Positions 30,736 to 41,544 of a stretch of 53,554 nucleotides of DNA are shown piece after piece; position 1 is the stretch's first letter, and every line of letters begins with the position of its first letter. The translations under genes and the position numbers were made by a program. The DNA lies in assembly GCF_002965065.1 (NCBI RefSeq), contig NZ_PTRE01000079.1, positions 1 through 53,554 of the forward strand, given 5' to 3'. The DNA is from Escherichia sp. MOD1-EC7003. GTDB lineage: Bacteria > Pseudomonadota > Gammaproteobacteria > Enterobacterales > Enterobacteriaceae. The notes under the pieces were generated by a model. It ran no database searches, was not told the origin of the DNA, and saw nothing but the letters and a program-made list of their open reading frames with translations.

Positions 30736-32524
30736 GGGTATCTCCTTGGACGTCTGTGAAAGTTTTTTCGGGAATAAAGGTGACCACCACTTCGGTGCCA
30801 CCTGATTCACGACGGTGGACGCGGCAATCGCCTCGTAAACTTTGCGTACGGTCGCGCATTATTATCATGCCGTAATGATTGCTGCGGATGGCATTTTCAG
30901 GCACACCGCAGCCGTTATCCTGGACGGTCAGTTTGACCTGATTGTCGTTTTGCGCCACTGTCACCGCCACCTCACTCGCTTGCGAATGTTTGAGGGCGTT
31001 ACTTAATGCCTCACGGGCAATTTGCAACAAGTGGATTGCCTGATGCGAAGGCACCAGACGAGGCGGCAATTGATAATCCAGCTTCACCGGGAAGCCAAAT
31101 TTGGCGCTGTACTCTTCGCAACTCGCCTCCAGCGCCGGACGTAATCCAGGCTCGGTGAGCTGCAAACGGAATGTGGTGAGCAATTCACGCAACTGCGCCC
31201 AGGACGCATTCAGTTCGTTACGGATCTGACTTAACAGTTCGCGGCTGCTTTCTGGCAGCGCATCGCCCTGCATCTGTAAACAACTCACCTGCATCTTCAT
31301 GCAAGAGAGAGATTGGGCAATCGAATCATGCAGTTCGCGCGCAATGGTTGCACGCTCTTCCATCACGATCAACTGTTGCTGACGTTCCTGATGGCGATCC
31401 AGCGCCAGCGTGGCGGTGAGTTGTTCAACCAGGGTATCCACCAGTTGTTGTTGGTCATGGCTAAGATGACGCCCCTGCGGCAGGGTCGCCAGCAAAATAC
31501 CGTACTGCGTATGAGAGTCAGCCAGCCGCCACTTCAGGGTAGTGCCGCGATCGCCAACGGGTAATACGCCGCGCGGGCAGAGCTGGCAGCCTTTATCATC
31601 GCAAGTCATATCTGGCTGGCAGGTAAACTCCTGATGATTCTCTTCATCATCAGTGTCATACACCCGCAGTTCGATATCACGTAGCAGAGTTAAGTTCTGT
31701 AAGCCGTTGAGTACAGGTGACAGGCGTTCACACAGCGGGGCGTGGGAATGCAAACGGCGGTTGGCCTGCCATAAAAAAGAGAGGATTTGATTTTTATGCT
31801 CCAGTCCGGCGGTTTTCTCCTGAACCCGCTGCTCAAGTACGGCGTAACTTTCTGCCAGTTCTGCAGACATATTGTTCAACGCAGTTCCAAGCATCGCCAT
31901 TTCGTTGCGCCCGCTGATGTTCGCGCGTTGGGTAAAATCGCGATGGCTGACGGCACTCGCCATTGCCAACAGCTGCCGCCACGGTTGTAGCAGTCGCGCC
32001 CGCAACCAGATAATAGTGAACACCAGTAAAAGTGCCATAAATACCGCCATTACCCGATGGACCAGCACCACTGTCTCAATGCGCATTTCCGTGGTGCGGT
32101 CAAAACCAGACACCAGCTGATCAAGCCCGGCAACAAACTGGCTGACGTCTGCTGACACCGTTTCACGATTTTGTGCACGAACCAGAGCAGGGATCAGTTC
32201 ATTACGCCAGTAATCTTGTAAACCCTGTAATTGCGCCAGTTGTCCGTCTCGTTCTGCTGCTCGAGTCAACTCGGCGCTAAATGCTGTTTGTTCCATCTCT
32301 TTAATTAAGGGCTTGTCTTTCTCGCTTAATGGCACTGCCGCCAACAGACGGTAACTTTGCATGCGCAGCGATCCCGCTTTGTTTATCGCATGGGCGCTGC
32401 CCTGAACGCCTTGCACCAGCCAGCCAGAAACCGCCATCCCCGCCATTCCAATCGCAGTAGAAAGCAACACAATAAGCGCAACCTGATTAACCAGGGTAAG
32501 CGGAGAGAGACAACGTTTAAGCAT
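30728..32524 (-). CDS. narX: Nitrate/nitrite sensor kinase NarX
   Basis: NarX senses nitrate in the periplasm and phosphorylates NarL. The 598-residue protein has a first membrane helix (about 15-37), a periplasmic ligand domain with the P-box ([16 protein letters not shown]), a second helix (about 152-174), HAMP, a cysteine cluster ([15 protein letters not shown]) in the central module, and a HisKA_3/HATPase pair with the phospho-histidine in [11 protein letters not shown]. Gene order narXL, divergent from narK, is the E. coli order. Confidence 0.98.
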
Positions 32525-32620
32525 GTAAACCTCTTCCTTCAGGCTTTAAATGAACAATAACCTTAATGAATGTGACGATACATTCTGGAATGGCCGTATT
32601 CTCGGCTATTGGCTGAAGTA

Positions 32621-32803
32621 TACCCATACCCGGAAAGAGTTACTCCTTATTTTCCGTGTGGTTAGTTGCTTTACATCAGCAAGGATAGGGATTTTACAGT
32701 ACCGTGAAAAATCTCATAATTTTTATGAAATCGCAGTACTCACTATGGATAATAATAAATATTCATGATGGATAAAGTTATCTTATCGTTTGATTTACAT
32801 CAA
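32621..32803 (+). promoter_or_regulatory. narK regulatory region: NarL heptamers and FNR site
   Basis: An ideal FNR site, TTGAT-TTAC-ATCAA, lies at 32790-32803; a start at +41.5 would be near 32838. Upstream are NarL-type heptamers TACCCAT (32621-32627) and TACTCCT (32641-32647), and a TACTCAC-TA-TGGATAA pair (32737-32752) in the 7-2-7 layout near -93. This matches anaerobic, nitrate-induced control of narK. The 338 bases between narX and narK hold no gene. Confidence 0.85.
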
Positions 32804-32862
32804 ATTACCTTTAGCTACAAACAATAAGGTGGCAGACATCGAAACGAGTATCAGAGGTGTCT

Positions 32863-34254
32863 ATGAGTCACTCATCAGCCCCCGAAAGGGCTACCGGAGC
32901 CGTCATTACAGATTGGCGACCGGAAGATCCTGCGTTCTGGCAACAACGCGGTCAGCGTATTGCCAGCCGCAACCTGTGGATTTCCGTTCCCTGTCTGCTG
33001 TTGGCGTTTTGCGTATGGATGTTGTTCAGCGCTGTCGCGGTGAACTTACCGAAAGTCGGTTTTAATTTTACGACAGATCAGCTATTTATGTTGACTGCGC
33101 TGCCTTCGGTTTCTGGCGCATTGTTACGTGTTCCATACTCCTTTATGGTTCCTGTCTTCGGTGGTCGTCGCTGGACGGCATTCAGCACCGGTATTCTGAT
33201 TATTCCTTGCGTCTGGCTGGGTTTTGCCGTGCAGGATACCTCCACGCCTTATAGCGTCTTCATCATCATCTCTCTGCTGTGCGGCTTTGCTGGCGCGAAC
33301 TTCGCATCCAGTATGGCAAACATCAGCTTCTTCTTTCCGAAACAGAAGCAGGGGGGCGCGCTGGGCCTGAATGGTGGGCTGGGTAACATGGGCGTCAGCG
33401 TCATGCAGCTGGTTGCTCCGCTGGTGGTATCACTGTCGATTTTCGCAGTATTTGGTAGCCAGGGCGTCAAACAGCCTGATGGGACTGAGCTGTATCTGGC
33501 AAATGCGTCCTGGGTATGGGTGCCGTTTCTTGCCATCTTCACCATTGCGGCGTGGTTTGGCATGAACGACCTTGCTACCTCAAAAGCCTCCATCAAGGAG
33601 CAGTTGCCGGTACTTAAACGGGGTCATCTGTGGATTATGAGTCTGCTGTATCTGGCAACTTTCGGCTCCTTCATTGGCTTCTCTGCGGGCTTCGCGATGC
33701 TCTCAAAAACGCAGTTCCCGGATGTCCAAATTCTGCAATACGCTTTCTTCGGGCCGTTTATTGGTGCGCTGGCGCGTTCTGCAGGTGGTGCATTATCTGA
33801 CCGTCTGGGCGGTACCCGTGTCACGCTGGTGAACTTTATCCTGATGGCGATTTTCAGCGGCCTGCTGCTCCTGACCTTACCGACTGACGGGCAGGGCGGA
33901 AGCTTCATGGCATTCTTCGCAGTCTTCCTGGCCCTGTTCCTGACCGCGGGACTGGGTAGTGGTTCCACTTTCCAGATGATTTCCGTGATCTTCCGTAAAC
34001 TGACGATGGATCGCGTGAAAGCAGAAGGCGGCTCTGACGAACGAGCTATGCGTGAAGCGGCAACCGACACTGCGGCAGCACTGGGCTTCATCTCCGCGAT
34101 TGGCGCGATTGGTGGCTTTTTTATTCCGAAAGCGTTCGGTAGCTCGCTGGCATTAACGGGGTCGCCAGTTGGTGCAATGAAAGTATTTTTGATTTTCTAT
34201 ATCGCCTGCGTGGTGATTACCTGGGCGGTATACGGTCGGCATTCTAAAAAATAA
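32863..34254 (+). CDS. narK: Nitrate/nitrite antiporter NarK
   Basis: NarK exchanges external nitrate for internal nitrite across the inner membrane, supplying NarGHI. The 463-residue MFS protein has twelve helices and two nitrate signature stretches, GFAGANFASSMANISFFFPK and GLGSGSTFQMISVIF, plus the arginine in LRVPYSF. The ATG at 32863 is the E. coli start; the upstream GTG two codons earlier is less likely. Confidence 0.98.
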   Translation: MSHSSAPERATGAVITDWRPEDPAFWQQRGQRIASRNLWISVPCLLLAFCVWMLFSAVAVNLPKVGFNFTTDQLFMLTALPSVSGALLRVPYSFMVPVFGGRRWTAFSTGILIIPCVWLGFAVQDTSTPYSVFIIISLLCGFAGANFASSMANISFFFPKQKQGGALGLNGGLGNMGVSVMQLVAPLVVSLSIFAVFGSQGVKQPDGTELYLANASWVWVPFLAIFTIAAWFGMNDLATSKASIKEQLPVLKRGHLWIMSLLYLATFGSFIGFSAGFAMLSKTQFPDVQILQYAFFGPFIGALARSAGGALSDRLGGTRVTLVNFILMAIFSGLLLLTLPTDGQGGSFMAFFAVFLALFLTAGLGSGSTFQMISVIFRKLTMDRVKAEGGSDERAMREAATDTAAALGFISAIGAIGGFFIPKAFGSSLALTGSPVGAMKVFLIFYIACVVITWAVYGRHSKK

Positions 34255-34277
34255 AGCGTAATATTTGATTATCCTTT

Positions 34278-34303
34278 GCGCGGCATGATGTCGCGCTTTT
34301 TTT
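34278..34303 (+). terminator. Intrinsic terminator after narK
   Basis: GCGCGGCAT pairs with ATGTCGCGC (one G-U pair) and is followed by seven T, 23 bp after the narK stop. Confidence 0.9.
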
Positions 34304-34391
34304 ATTTGCCATTTAGTTACAACATACTCTAAATCTGATGATTATTTCTTTAACATCACTTAAACATTATTAATGTGTCATCCATGAGAGA

Positions 34392-34555
34392 TACTCCTTA
34401 ATACCCACCTGTCTAAAAATCCGAAGTGTTTACATGTGCTCATGTATAAAATCTATTGCTTTACAGTTGGTTAGATAAATATCATTGATCACCCTAAAGG
34501 GGTATCTTAGGAATTTGCTTTATTTTTCATCCCTGTCACTCTTGATCATTATCAA
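34392..34555 (+). promoter_or_regulatory. narG regulatory region: NarL and FNR sites
   Basis: FNR site TTGAT-CATT-ATCAA lies at 34542-34555, which sets the start near 34590. From that start, the NarL heptamer TACTCCT (34392-34398) is centred near -195 and the inverted heptamer AGGGGTA (34498-34504) near -89, the two key NarL positions known for E. coli narG. An IHF site is expected between them; I could not place it firmly. The 392 bases between narK and narG hold no gene. Confidence 0.88.
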
Positions 34556-34646
34556 TTTCCACGCTGTTTCAGAGCGTTACCTTGCCCTTAAACATTAGCA
34601 ATGTCGATTTATCAGAGGGCCGACAGGCTCCCACAGGAGAAAACCG

Positions 34647-37600
34647 ATGAGTAAATTCCTGGACCGGTTTCGCTACTTCAAACAGAAGGGTGAAACCTTT
34701 GCCGATGGGCATGGCCAGCTTCTCAATACCAACCGTGACTGGGAGGATGGATATCGCCAGCGTTGGCAGCATGACAAAATCGTCCGCTCTACCCACGGGG
34801 TAAACTGCACCGGCTCCTGCAGCTGGAAAATCTACGTCAAAAACGGTCTGGTGACCTGGGAAACTCAGCAGACTGACTATCCGCGTACTCGTCCGGACCT
34901 GCCAAACCATGAACCTCGCGGCTGCCCGCGTGGTGCCAGCTACTCCTGGTATCTTTACAGCGCCAACCGCCTGAAATACCCAATGATGCGTAAACGCCTG
35001 ATGAAAATGTGGCGTGAAGCGAAGACGCAGCATAGCGATCCAGTTGAGGCATGGGCTTCTATCATTGAAGACGCCGATAAAGCGAAAAGCTTTAAGCAGG
35101 CGCGTGGACGTGGTGGTTTTGTTCGTTCTTCCTGGCAGGAAGTGAACGAACTGATCGCCGCATCTAACGTTTACACCATCAAAAACTACGGCCCGGACCG
35201 TGTCGCTGGCTTCTCGCCGATTCCGGCAATGTCGATGGTTTCTTACGCATCGGGAGCGCGCTATCTCTCGCTGATTGGCGGTACTTGCTTAAGCTTCTAC
35301 GACTGGTACTGTGATCTGCCTCCGGCGTCTCCGCAAACCTGGGGCGAGCAAACTGACGTACCGGAATCCGCTGACTGGTACAACTCCAGCTACATCATCG
35401 CCTGGGGGTCAAACGTGCCGCAGACGCGTACCCCGGATGCTCACTTCTTTACTGAAGTGCGTTACAAAGGCACTAAAACTGTTGCTGTCACGCCGGACTA
35501 CGCTGAAATCGCCAAACTGTGCGATCTGTGGCTGGCACCGAAACAGGGCACCGATGCGGCAATGGCGCTGGCAATGGGTCACGTGATGCTGCGTGAATTC
35601 CATCTCGACAACCCAAGCCAGTATTTCACCGACTATGTGCGTCGCTACACCGACATGCCGATGCTGGTGATGCTGGAAGCGCGCGACGGTTACTACGCCG
35701 CGGGGCGTATGCTGCGCGCTGCCGATCTGGTTGATGCGCTGGGCCAGGAAAACAATCCGGAATGGAAAACAGTCGCCTTTAATACCAACGGCGAAATGAT
35801 TGCACCGAACGGCTCTATTGGCTTTCGTTGGGGCGAGAAGGGCAAATGGAATCTTGAACAGCGCGACGGCAAAACTGGCGAAGAAACCGAGCTACAACTG
35901 AGCCTGCTGGGTAGCCAGGATGAGATCGCTGAAGTGGGCTTCCCGTACTTTGGTGGCGACGGAACTGAACACTTCAACAAAGTGGAGCTGGAAAACGTTC
36001 TGCTGCACAAACTACCGGTAAAACGCCTGCAACTGGCTGATGGCAGTACCGCCCTGGTGACCACCGTTTATGATTTGACGCTGGCAAACTACGGTCTGGA
36101 ACGTGGCCTGAACGACGTTAACTGCGCGACCAGCTATGACGACGTGAAAGCCTACACCCCGGCCTGGGCCGAGCAGATTACTGGCGTTTCTCGCAGTCAG
36201 ATTATTCGCATCGCCCGTGAATTTGCCGATAACGCTGATAAAACGCACGGTCGTTCGATGATTATCGTTGGTGCGGGGCTGAACCACTGGTATCACCTCG
36301 ATATGAACTATCGTGGTCTGATCAACATGCTGATTTTCTGCGGCTGTGTCGGTCAGAGCGGTGGCGGCTGGGCACACTATGTAGGTCAGGAAAAACTGCG
36401 TCCGCAAACCGGCTGGCAGCCGCTGGCGTTTGCTCTTGACTGGCAGCGTCCGGCGCGTCACATGAACAGCACCTCTTATTTCTATAACCACTCCAGCCAG
36501 TGGCGTTATGAAACCGTGACTGCGGAAGAGCTGCTGTCGCCGATGGCAGATAAATCCCGCTATACCGGACATCTTATCGACTTTAACGTTCGTGCAGAAC
36601 GCATGGGCTGGCTGCCGTCTGCGCCACAGTTAGGCACTAACCCGCTGACTATCGCTCGCGAAGCAGAAAAAGCGGGGATGAATCCGGTGGATTACACGGT
36701 GAAATCCCTGAAAGAGGGGTCCATCCGTTTTGCGGCTGAACAACCAGAAAACGGTAAAAACCACCCACGTAACCTGTTCATCTGGCGTTCTAACCTGCTC
36801 GGTTCTTCCGGTAAAGGTCATGAGTTTATGCTCAAGTACCTGCTGGGGACAGAGCACGGCATCCAGGGTAAAGATCTGGGGCAGCAGGGCGGCGTGAAGC
36901 CGGAAGACGTGGAGTGGCAGGACAACGGTCTGGAAGGCAAGCTGGATTTGGTGGTGACTCTGGACTTCCGTCTGTCGAGCACTTGTCTCTACTCAGACAT
37001 CATTTTGCCGACGGCGACCTGGTACGAAAAAGACGACATGAATACTTCGGATATGCATCCGTTTATTCACCCACTGTCTGCGGCGGTTGATCCGGCCTGG
37101 GAAGCGAAAAGCGATTGGGAAATCTACAAAGCCATCGCCAGGAAATTCTCCGAAGTGTGCGTCGGTCATCTGGGTAAAGAAACCGACATCGTTACGCTGC
37201 CGATCCAGCACGACTCTGCCGCTGAACTGGCGCAGCCGCTGGAGGTGAAAGACTGGAAAAAAGGCGAATGCGACCTGATCCCTGGTAAAACCGCACCGCA
37301 CATTCTGGCCGTAGAGCGCGATTACCCGGCAACTTACGAACGCTTTACCTCTATCGGCCCGCTGATGGAGAAAATCGGTAACGGCGGTAAAGGGATTGCC
37401 TGGAACACCCAGAGCGAAATGGATCTGCTGCGTAAGCTCAACTACACCAAGGCTGAAGGTCCGGCGAAAGGCCAACCGATGCTCAACACCGCAATTGATG
37501 CGGCAGAGATGATCCTGACGCTGGCACCAGAAACCAACGGTCAGGTAGCCGTGAAAGCCTGGGCTGCCCTGAGCGAGTTTACTGGTCGTGACCATACGCA

Positions 37601-38390
37601 TCTGGCGCTGAATAAAGAAGACGAGAAGATCCGCTTCCGCGATATTCAGGCACAGCCGCGCAAAATCATTTCCAGCCCGACCTGGTCTGGCCTTGAAGAT
37701 GAACACGTTTCTTACAACGCCGGCTACACCAACGTTCACGAGCTGATCCCATGGCGCACGCTCTCTGGTCGTCAGCAGCTGTATCAGGATCATCAGTGGA
37801 TGCGTGATTTCGGTGAAAGCCTGCTGGTTTATCGTCCACCGATCGACACCCGTTCGGTGAAAGAAGTGATGGGGCAGAAATCTAACGGTAATCCGGAAAA
37901 AGCCCTCAACTTCCTGACGCCGCACCAGAAGTGGGGGATCCACTCCACTTACAGCGATAACCTGCTGATGTTGACTTTGGGGCGCGGTGGTCCGGTGGTC
38001 TGGCTGAGCGAAGCCGATGCCAAAGAGCTGGGTATTGCCGACAACGACTGGATTGAAGTTTTCAACAGCAACGGTGCGCTGACTGCCCGTGCGGTTGTCA
38101 GCCAACGTGTTCCGGCAGGAATGACCATGATGTACCACGCTCAGGAACGTATCATTAACCTGCCTGGTTCAGAAATCACCAGCCAGCGCGGCGGTATTCA
38201 TAACTCGGTCACTCGTATCACGCCGAAACCGACGCATATGATCGGCGGCTATGCTCATCTGGCATACGGCTTTAACTACTACGGCACCGTAGGTTCTAAC
38301 CGCGATGAGTTTGTTGTAGTGCGTAAGATGAAGAACATTGACTGGTTAGATGGCGAAGGCAATGACCAGGTACAGGAGAGCGTAAAATGA
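34647..38390 (+). CDS. narG: Respiratory nitrate reductase A, alpha subunit
   Basis: NarG holds the molybdenum bis-MGD cofactor and the FS0 iron-sulfur cluster and reduces nitrate to nitrite on the cytoplasmic side of the inner membrane. It has the E. coli length of 1247 residues. The FS0 region (STHGVNCTGSCSWKIYVKNG and EPRGCPRGASYSWY) lies within the first 100 residues. The DMSO-reductase-type molybdopterin domains follow, and NLPGSEITSQRGG lies near the end. The ATG follows GGAGAAAACCG. It overlaps narH by 4 bp. Confidence 0.99.
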   Translation: MSKFLDRFRYFKQKGETFADGHGQLLNTNRDWEDGYRQRWQHDKIVRSTHGVNCTGSCSWKIYVKNGLVTWETQQTDYPRTRPDLPNHEPRGCPRGASYSWYLYSANRLKYPMMRKRLMKMWREAKTQHSDPVEAWASIIEDADKAKSFKQARGRGGFVRSSWQEVNELIAASNVYTIKNYGPDRVAGFSPIPAMSMVSYASGARYLSLIGGTCLSFYDWYCDLPPASPQTWGEQTDVPESADWYNSSYIIAWGSNVPQTRTPDAHFFTEVRYKGTKTVAVTPDYAEIAKLCDLWLAPKQGTDAAMALAMGHVMLREFHLDNPSQYFTDYVRRYTDMPMLVMLEARDGYYAAGRMLRAADLVDALGQENNPEWKTVAFNTNGEMIAPNGSIGFRWGEKGKWNLEQRDGKTGEETELQLSLLGSQDEIAEVGFPYFGGDGTEHFNKVELENVLLHKLPVKRLQLADGSTALVTTVYDLTLANYGLERGLNDVNCATSYDDVKAYTPAWAEQITGVSRSQIIRIAREFADNADKTHGRSMIIVGAGLNHWYHLDMNYRGLINMLIFCGCVGQSGGGWAHYVGQEKLRPQTGWQPLAFALDWQRPARHMNSTSYFYNHSSQWRYETVTAEELLSPMADKSRYTGHLIDFNVRAERMGWLPSAPQLGTNPLTIAREAEKAGMNPVDYTVKSLKEGSIRFAAEQPENGKNHPRNLFIWRSNLLGSSGKGHEFMLKYLLGTEHGIQGKDLGQQGGVKPEDVEWQDNGLEGKLDLVVTLDFRLSSTCLYSDIILPTATWYEKDDMNTSDMHPFIHPLSAAVDPAWEAKSDWEIYKAIARKFSEVCVGHLGKETDIVTLPIQHDSAAELAQPLEVKDWKKGECDLIPGKTAPHILAVERDYPATYERFTSIGPLMEKIGNGGKGIAWNTQSEMDLLRKLNYTKAEGPAKGQPMLNTAIDAAEMILTLAPETNGQVAVKAWAALSEFTGRDHTHLALNKEDEKIRFRDIQAQPRKIISSPTWSGLEDEHVSYNAGYTNVHELIPWRTLSGRQQLYQDHQWMRDFGESLLVYRPPIDTRSVKEVMGQKSNGNPEKALNFLTPHQKWGIHSTYSDNLLMLTLGRGGPVVWLSEADAKELGIADNDWIEVFNSNGALTARAVVSQRVPAGMTMMYHAQERIINLPGSEITSQRGGIHNSVTRITPKPTHMIGGYAHLAYGFNYYGTVGSNRDEFVVVRKMKNIDWLDGEGNDQVQESVK

Positions 38391-39925
38391 AAATTCGTTC
38401 ACAAGTCGGCATGGTGCTGAATCTCGATAAATGCATCGGCTGCCACACCTGTTCAGTTACCTGTAAAAACGTCTGGACCAGCCGCGAAGGCGTGGAATAC
38501 GCGTGGTTCAACAACGTGGAAACCAAACCAGGCCAGGGCTTCCCGACTGACTGGGAAAACCAGGAAAAATACAAAGGCGGCTGGATCCGTAAAATCAATG
38601 GCAAACTGCAACCGCGCATGGGTAACCGTGCCATGCTGCTGGGTAAAATTTTCGCTAACCCGCATCTGCCGGGGATCGACGATTATTACGAGCCGTTCGA
38701 TTTTGACTACCAGAGCCTGCATACCGCGCCGGAAGGCAGCAAATCGCAGCCGATTGCCCGTCCGCGTTCGCTGATTACTGGCGAACGGATGGCGAAAATC
38801 GAAAAAGGGCCGAACTGGGAAGATGACCTGGGCGGTGAGTTTGACAAACTGGCGAAAGACAAGAACTTCGACAACATCCAGAAGGCGATGTATAGCCAGT
38901 TTGAAAACACCTTCATGATGTATTTGCCGCGCCTGTGCGAACACTGCCTGAATCCGGCATGTGTGGCGACCTGCCCGAGCGGTGCGATTTACAAGCGTGA
39001 AGAAGATGGCATCGTATTGATCGACCAGGATAAATGCCGTGGCTGGCGTATGTGCATCACCGGATGCCCATACAAAAAAATCTACTTCAACTGGAAGAGC
39101 GGTAAGTCTGAGAAATGCATCTTCTGCTATCCGCGTATTGAAGCCGGTCAGCCGACGGTGTGTTCAGAAACCTGTGTCGGTCGTATCCGTTATCTTGGCG
39201 TGCTGCTGTACGATGCCGACGCTATTGAACGTGCAGCCAGCACCGAGAACGAGAAAGATCTCTATCAGCGTCAGCTGGAAGTGTTCCTCGATCCGAGCGA
39301 TCCGACGGTTATCGAGCAGGCGATTACAGACGGTATTCCGCTGAGCGTTATTGAAGCCGCACAGCAGTCGCCGGTTTATAAAATGGCGATGGAATGGAAA
39401 CTGGCGCTGCCGCTGCATCCGGAATATCGCACTCTGCCGATGGTCTGGTACGTGCCGCCTCTGTCTCCGATTCAGTCTGCGGCAGACGCAGGGGAGTTGG
39501 GCAGCAACGGCATTCTGCCAGACGTCGAAAGCCTGCGTATTCCGGTACAGTATCTGGCGAATCTGCTGACCGCCGGTGATACCAGACCGGTACTGCGCGC
39601 GCTGAAACGTATGCTGGCGATGCGTCATTACAAACGCGCTGAAACCGTTGACGGTAAAGTCGATACCCGTGCACTGGAAGAGGTCGGCCTGACCGAAGCC
39701 CAGGCACAGGAGATGTACCGTTATCTGGCGATTGCTAACTACGAAGATCGCTTTGTGGTGCCGGGCAGTCATCGTGAACTGGCACGGGAAGCCTTCCCGG
39801 AGAAAAATGGCTGCGGCTTTACCTTTGGTGATGGCTGCCACGGTTCAGATACCAAATTCAATCTGTTCAACAGCCGCCGTATTGATGCCATCGATGTAAC
39901 CAGTAAAACGGAGCCGCACCCATGA
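38387..39925 (+). CDS. narH: Respiratory nitrate reductase A, beta subunit
   Basis: NarH (512 residues) relays electrons from the NarI hemes to NarG through four iron-sulfur clusters. The cysteine groups are CIGCHTCSVTC, CEHCLNPACVATCPSG, CRGWRMCITGCPYKK and CIFCYPR...CSETC. In the third group a tryptophan replaces a cysteine, which gives the [3Fe-4S] cluster typical of this enzyme. It overlaps narG and narJ by 4 bp each. Confidence 0.99.
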   Translation: MKIRSQVGMVLNLDKCIGCHTCSVTCKNVWTSREGVEYAWFNNVETKPGQGFPTDWENQEKYKGGWIRKINGKLQPRMGNRAMLLGKIFANPHLPGIDDYYEPFDFDYQSLHTAPEGSKSQPIARPRSLITGERMAKIEKGPNWEDDLGGEFDKLAKDKNFDNIQKAMYSQFENTFMMYLPRLCEHCLNPACVATCPSGAIYKREEDGIVLIDQDKCRGWRMCITGCPYKKIYFNWKSGKSEKCIFCYPRIEAGQPTVCSETCVGRIRYLGVLLYDADAIERAASTENEKDLYQRQLEVFLDPSDPTVIEQAITDGIPLSVIEAAQQSPVYKMAMEWKLALPLHPEYRTLPMVWYVPPLSPIQSAADAGELGSNGILPDVESLRIPVQYLANLLTAGDTRPVLRALKRMLAMRHYKRAETVDGKVDTRALEEVGLTEAQAQEMYRYLAIANYEDRFVVPGSHRELAREAFPEKNGCGFTFGDGCHGSDTKFNLFNSRRIDAIDVTSKTEPHP

Positions 39926-40632
39926 TTGAACTCGTCATTGTATCGCGTCTCCTTGAATATCCGGATGCTGCCTTATGGCAGCATCAACAAGAGATGTTTG
40001 AGGCTATTGCCGCGTCGAAAAATCTGTCGAAAGAAGATGCCCATGTGCTGGGCATTTTCCTGCGCGATTTAACGGCGATGGATCCGCTGGATGCCCAGGC
40101 GCAGTACAGCGAACTGTTTGACCGTGGTCGCGCCACGTCACTGTTGCTATTCGAACATGTTCACGGTGAATCCCGCGACCGCGGTCAGGCGATGGTGGAC
40201 CTGCTGGCGCAGTATGAGCAGCATGGTTTGCAGTTAAACAGCCGTGAATTGCCGGACCATCTGCCGCTGTATCTGGAGTATCTGGCACAGCTGCCGCAAA
40301 GCGAAGCCGTGGAGGGGTTGAAAGATATCGCGCCGATTCTGGCATTGCTGAACGCGCGTTTGCAACAGCGTGCAAGCCGTTATGCCGTGCTGTTTGATCT
40401 GCTGCTGAAACTGGCGAATACCGCTATCGACAGCGACAAAGTGGTGGAAAAAATTGCCGACGAAGCGCGCGACGATACGCCGCAAGCGCTGGATGCCGTC
40501 TGGGAAGAAGTGCAGGTTAAATTCTTTGCTGACAAAGGCTGCGGTGATTCGGCAATCACTGCTCATCAGCGGCGTTTTGCCGGTACTGTCGCGCCGCAAT
40601 ATCTGAATATTACCACTGGAGGACAGTACTAA
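39922..40632 (+). CDS. narJ: Nitrate reductase A chaperone NarJ
   Basis: NarJ (236 residues) is a system-specific chaperone of the TorD/DmsD/NarJ family. It binds the NarG N-terminus and allows cofactor insertion and membrane docking, and is not part of the final enzyme. It is all-helical, with the family stretch [13 protein letters not shown]. It overlaps narH by 4 bp and narI by one (TAATG). Confidence 0.98.
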   Translation: MIELVIVSRLLEYPDAALWQHQQEMFEAIAASKNLSKEDAHVLGIFLRDLTAMDPLDAQAQYSELFDRGRATSLLLFEHVHGESRDRGQAMVDLLAQYEQHGLQLNSRELPDHLPLYLEYLAQLPQSEAVEGLKDIAPILALLNARLQQRASRYAVLFDLLLKLANTAIDSDKVVEKIADEARDDTPQALDAVWEEVQVKFFADKGCGDSAITAHQRRFAGTVAPQYLNITTGGQY

Positions 40633-41309
40633 TGCAATTCCTGAATATGTTCTTCTTTGATATCTACCCGTACATAGCCGGGGCGGTCTTCCTGATTGGT
40701 AGCTGGCTTCGTTATGACTATGGGCAGTACACCTGGCGCGCGGCGTCCAGTCAGATGCTGGATCGTAAAGGGATGAACCTGGCGTCGAATCTGTTCCATA
40801 TCGGTATTCTGGGGATTTTTGTCGGTCACTTCTTCGGTATGCTGACGCCGCACTGGATGTATGAAGCCTGGCTGCCGATTGACGTGAAACAGAAAATGGC
40901 GATGATTGCTGGTGGTGCCAGCGGCGTGCTGTGTCTGATTGGCGGTGTGCTGTTGCTGAAACGCCGCCTGTTCAGCCCACGCGTGCGTGCAACGACTACC
41001 GGAGCGGATATTTTGATCTTGTCGCTGCTCGTTATTCAGTGTGCGCTGGGCCTGCTGACCATTCCGTTCTCTGCTCAGCATATGGACGGTAGTGAGATGA
41101 TGAAACTGGTTGGCTGGGCGCAGTCGGTGGTGACCTTCCAGGGGGGGGCTTCTCAATATCTCGAGGGTGTTGCGTTTATCTTTCGTCTACACCTGGTGCT
41201 GGGGATGACGTTATTCCTGCTGTTTCCGTTCTCGCGTCTGGTGCACATCTGGAGCGTACCGGTGGAATATCTGACACGTAAGTATCAGTTGGTGCGCGCT
41301 CGTCACTAA
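40632..41309 (+). CDS. narI: Respiratory nitrate reductase A, gamma subunit
   Basis: NarI (225 residues) is the membrane anchor and cytochrome b subunit. It oxidises quinol at the periplasmic face and passes electrons through two b hemes to NarH. Five helices carry the heme histidines, visible in [18 protein letters not shown] and [21 protein letters not shown]. It is the last gene of narGHJI. Confidence 0.98.
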   Translation: MQFLNMFFFDIYPYIAGAVFLIGSWLRYDYGQYTWRAASSQMLDRKGMNLASNLFHIGILGIFVGHFFGMLTPHWMYEAWLPIDVKQKMAMIAGGASGVLCLIGGVLLLKRRLFSPRVRATTTGADILILSLLVIQCALGLLTIPFSAQHMDGSEMMKLVGWAQSVVTFQGGASQYLEGVAFIFRLHLVLGMTLFLLFPFSRLVHIWSVPVEYLTRKYQLVRARH

Positions 41310-41320
41310 GCGCAATAAAG

Positions 41321-41420
41321 TGCCTGATGCGCTGCGCTTATCAGGCCTACAGAGTCATACAATTTATTGATATTACGTGATATGTAGGCCGGATAAGGCG
41401 TTCACGCCGCATCCGGCATA
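41321..41420. repeat. BIME with two REP palindromes after narI
   Basis: GCCTGATGCGCTGCGCTTATCAGGCCTAC (about 41321-41350) and TGTAGGCCGGATAAGGCGTTCACGCCGCATCCGGC (about 41383-41418) are REP units in opposite orientation, separated by 32 AT-rich bases. This is a usual BIME. It lies between narI and the accessory lipid operon and may stabilise the nar mRNA 3' end. Confidence 0.92.
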
Positions 41421-41479
41421 ACGCAAAGCACGTTGTCAGTCTTCTGAAATCACCAGTTACACAGTGCCGATTTTTCGGA

Positions 41480-41509
41480 TTGTAGGGAAACGTACTTCAT
41501 CTATATGAT
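41480..41509 (+). promoter_or_regulatory. Possible promoter of the lipid operon
   Basis: TTGTAG (41480-41485), an 18-bp spacer and TATGAT (41504-41509) form a fair sigma-70 candidate, with a start near 41516, about 30 bp before the first gene. I see no FNR, CRP or other known operator in the 120 bases between the BIME and the gene. Confidence 0.35.
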
Positions 41510-41544
41510 TGGTCCACCTATGGAGCAGTGAAGGAGCACTGACC

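Noticed and set aside
32550-32768. 72-codon open frame upstream of narK
   Set aside because: It covers the NarL heptamers of the narK regulatory region and has no convincing ribosome site; the regulatory reading explains the sequence.
36993-38138. 381-codon open frame on the minus strand inside narG
   Set aside because: It is a shadow of the highly expressed narG codon pattern: no ribosome site, no recognisable domain, and it lies fully inside a conserved gene.
39164-39841. 225-codon minus-strand open frame inside narH
   Set aside because: Same reason: a codon-bias shadow opposite narH with no independent support.
41321-41420. Palindromes after narI as a terminator or CRISPR-like repeat
   Set aside because: The two units are ordinary REP sequences in opposite orientation with a short spacer (a BIME). 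There is no U-run and no regular repeat-spacer pattern.
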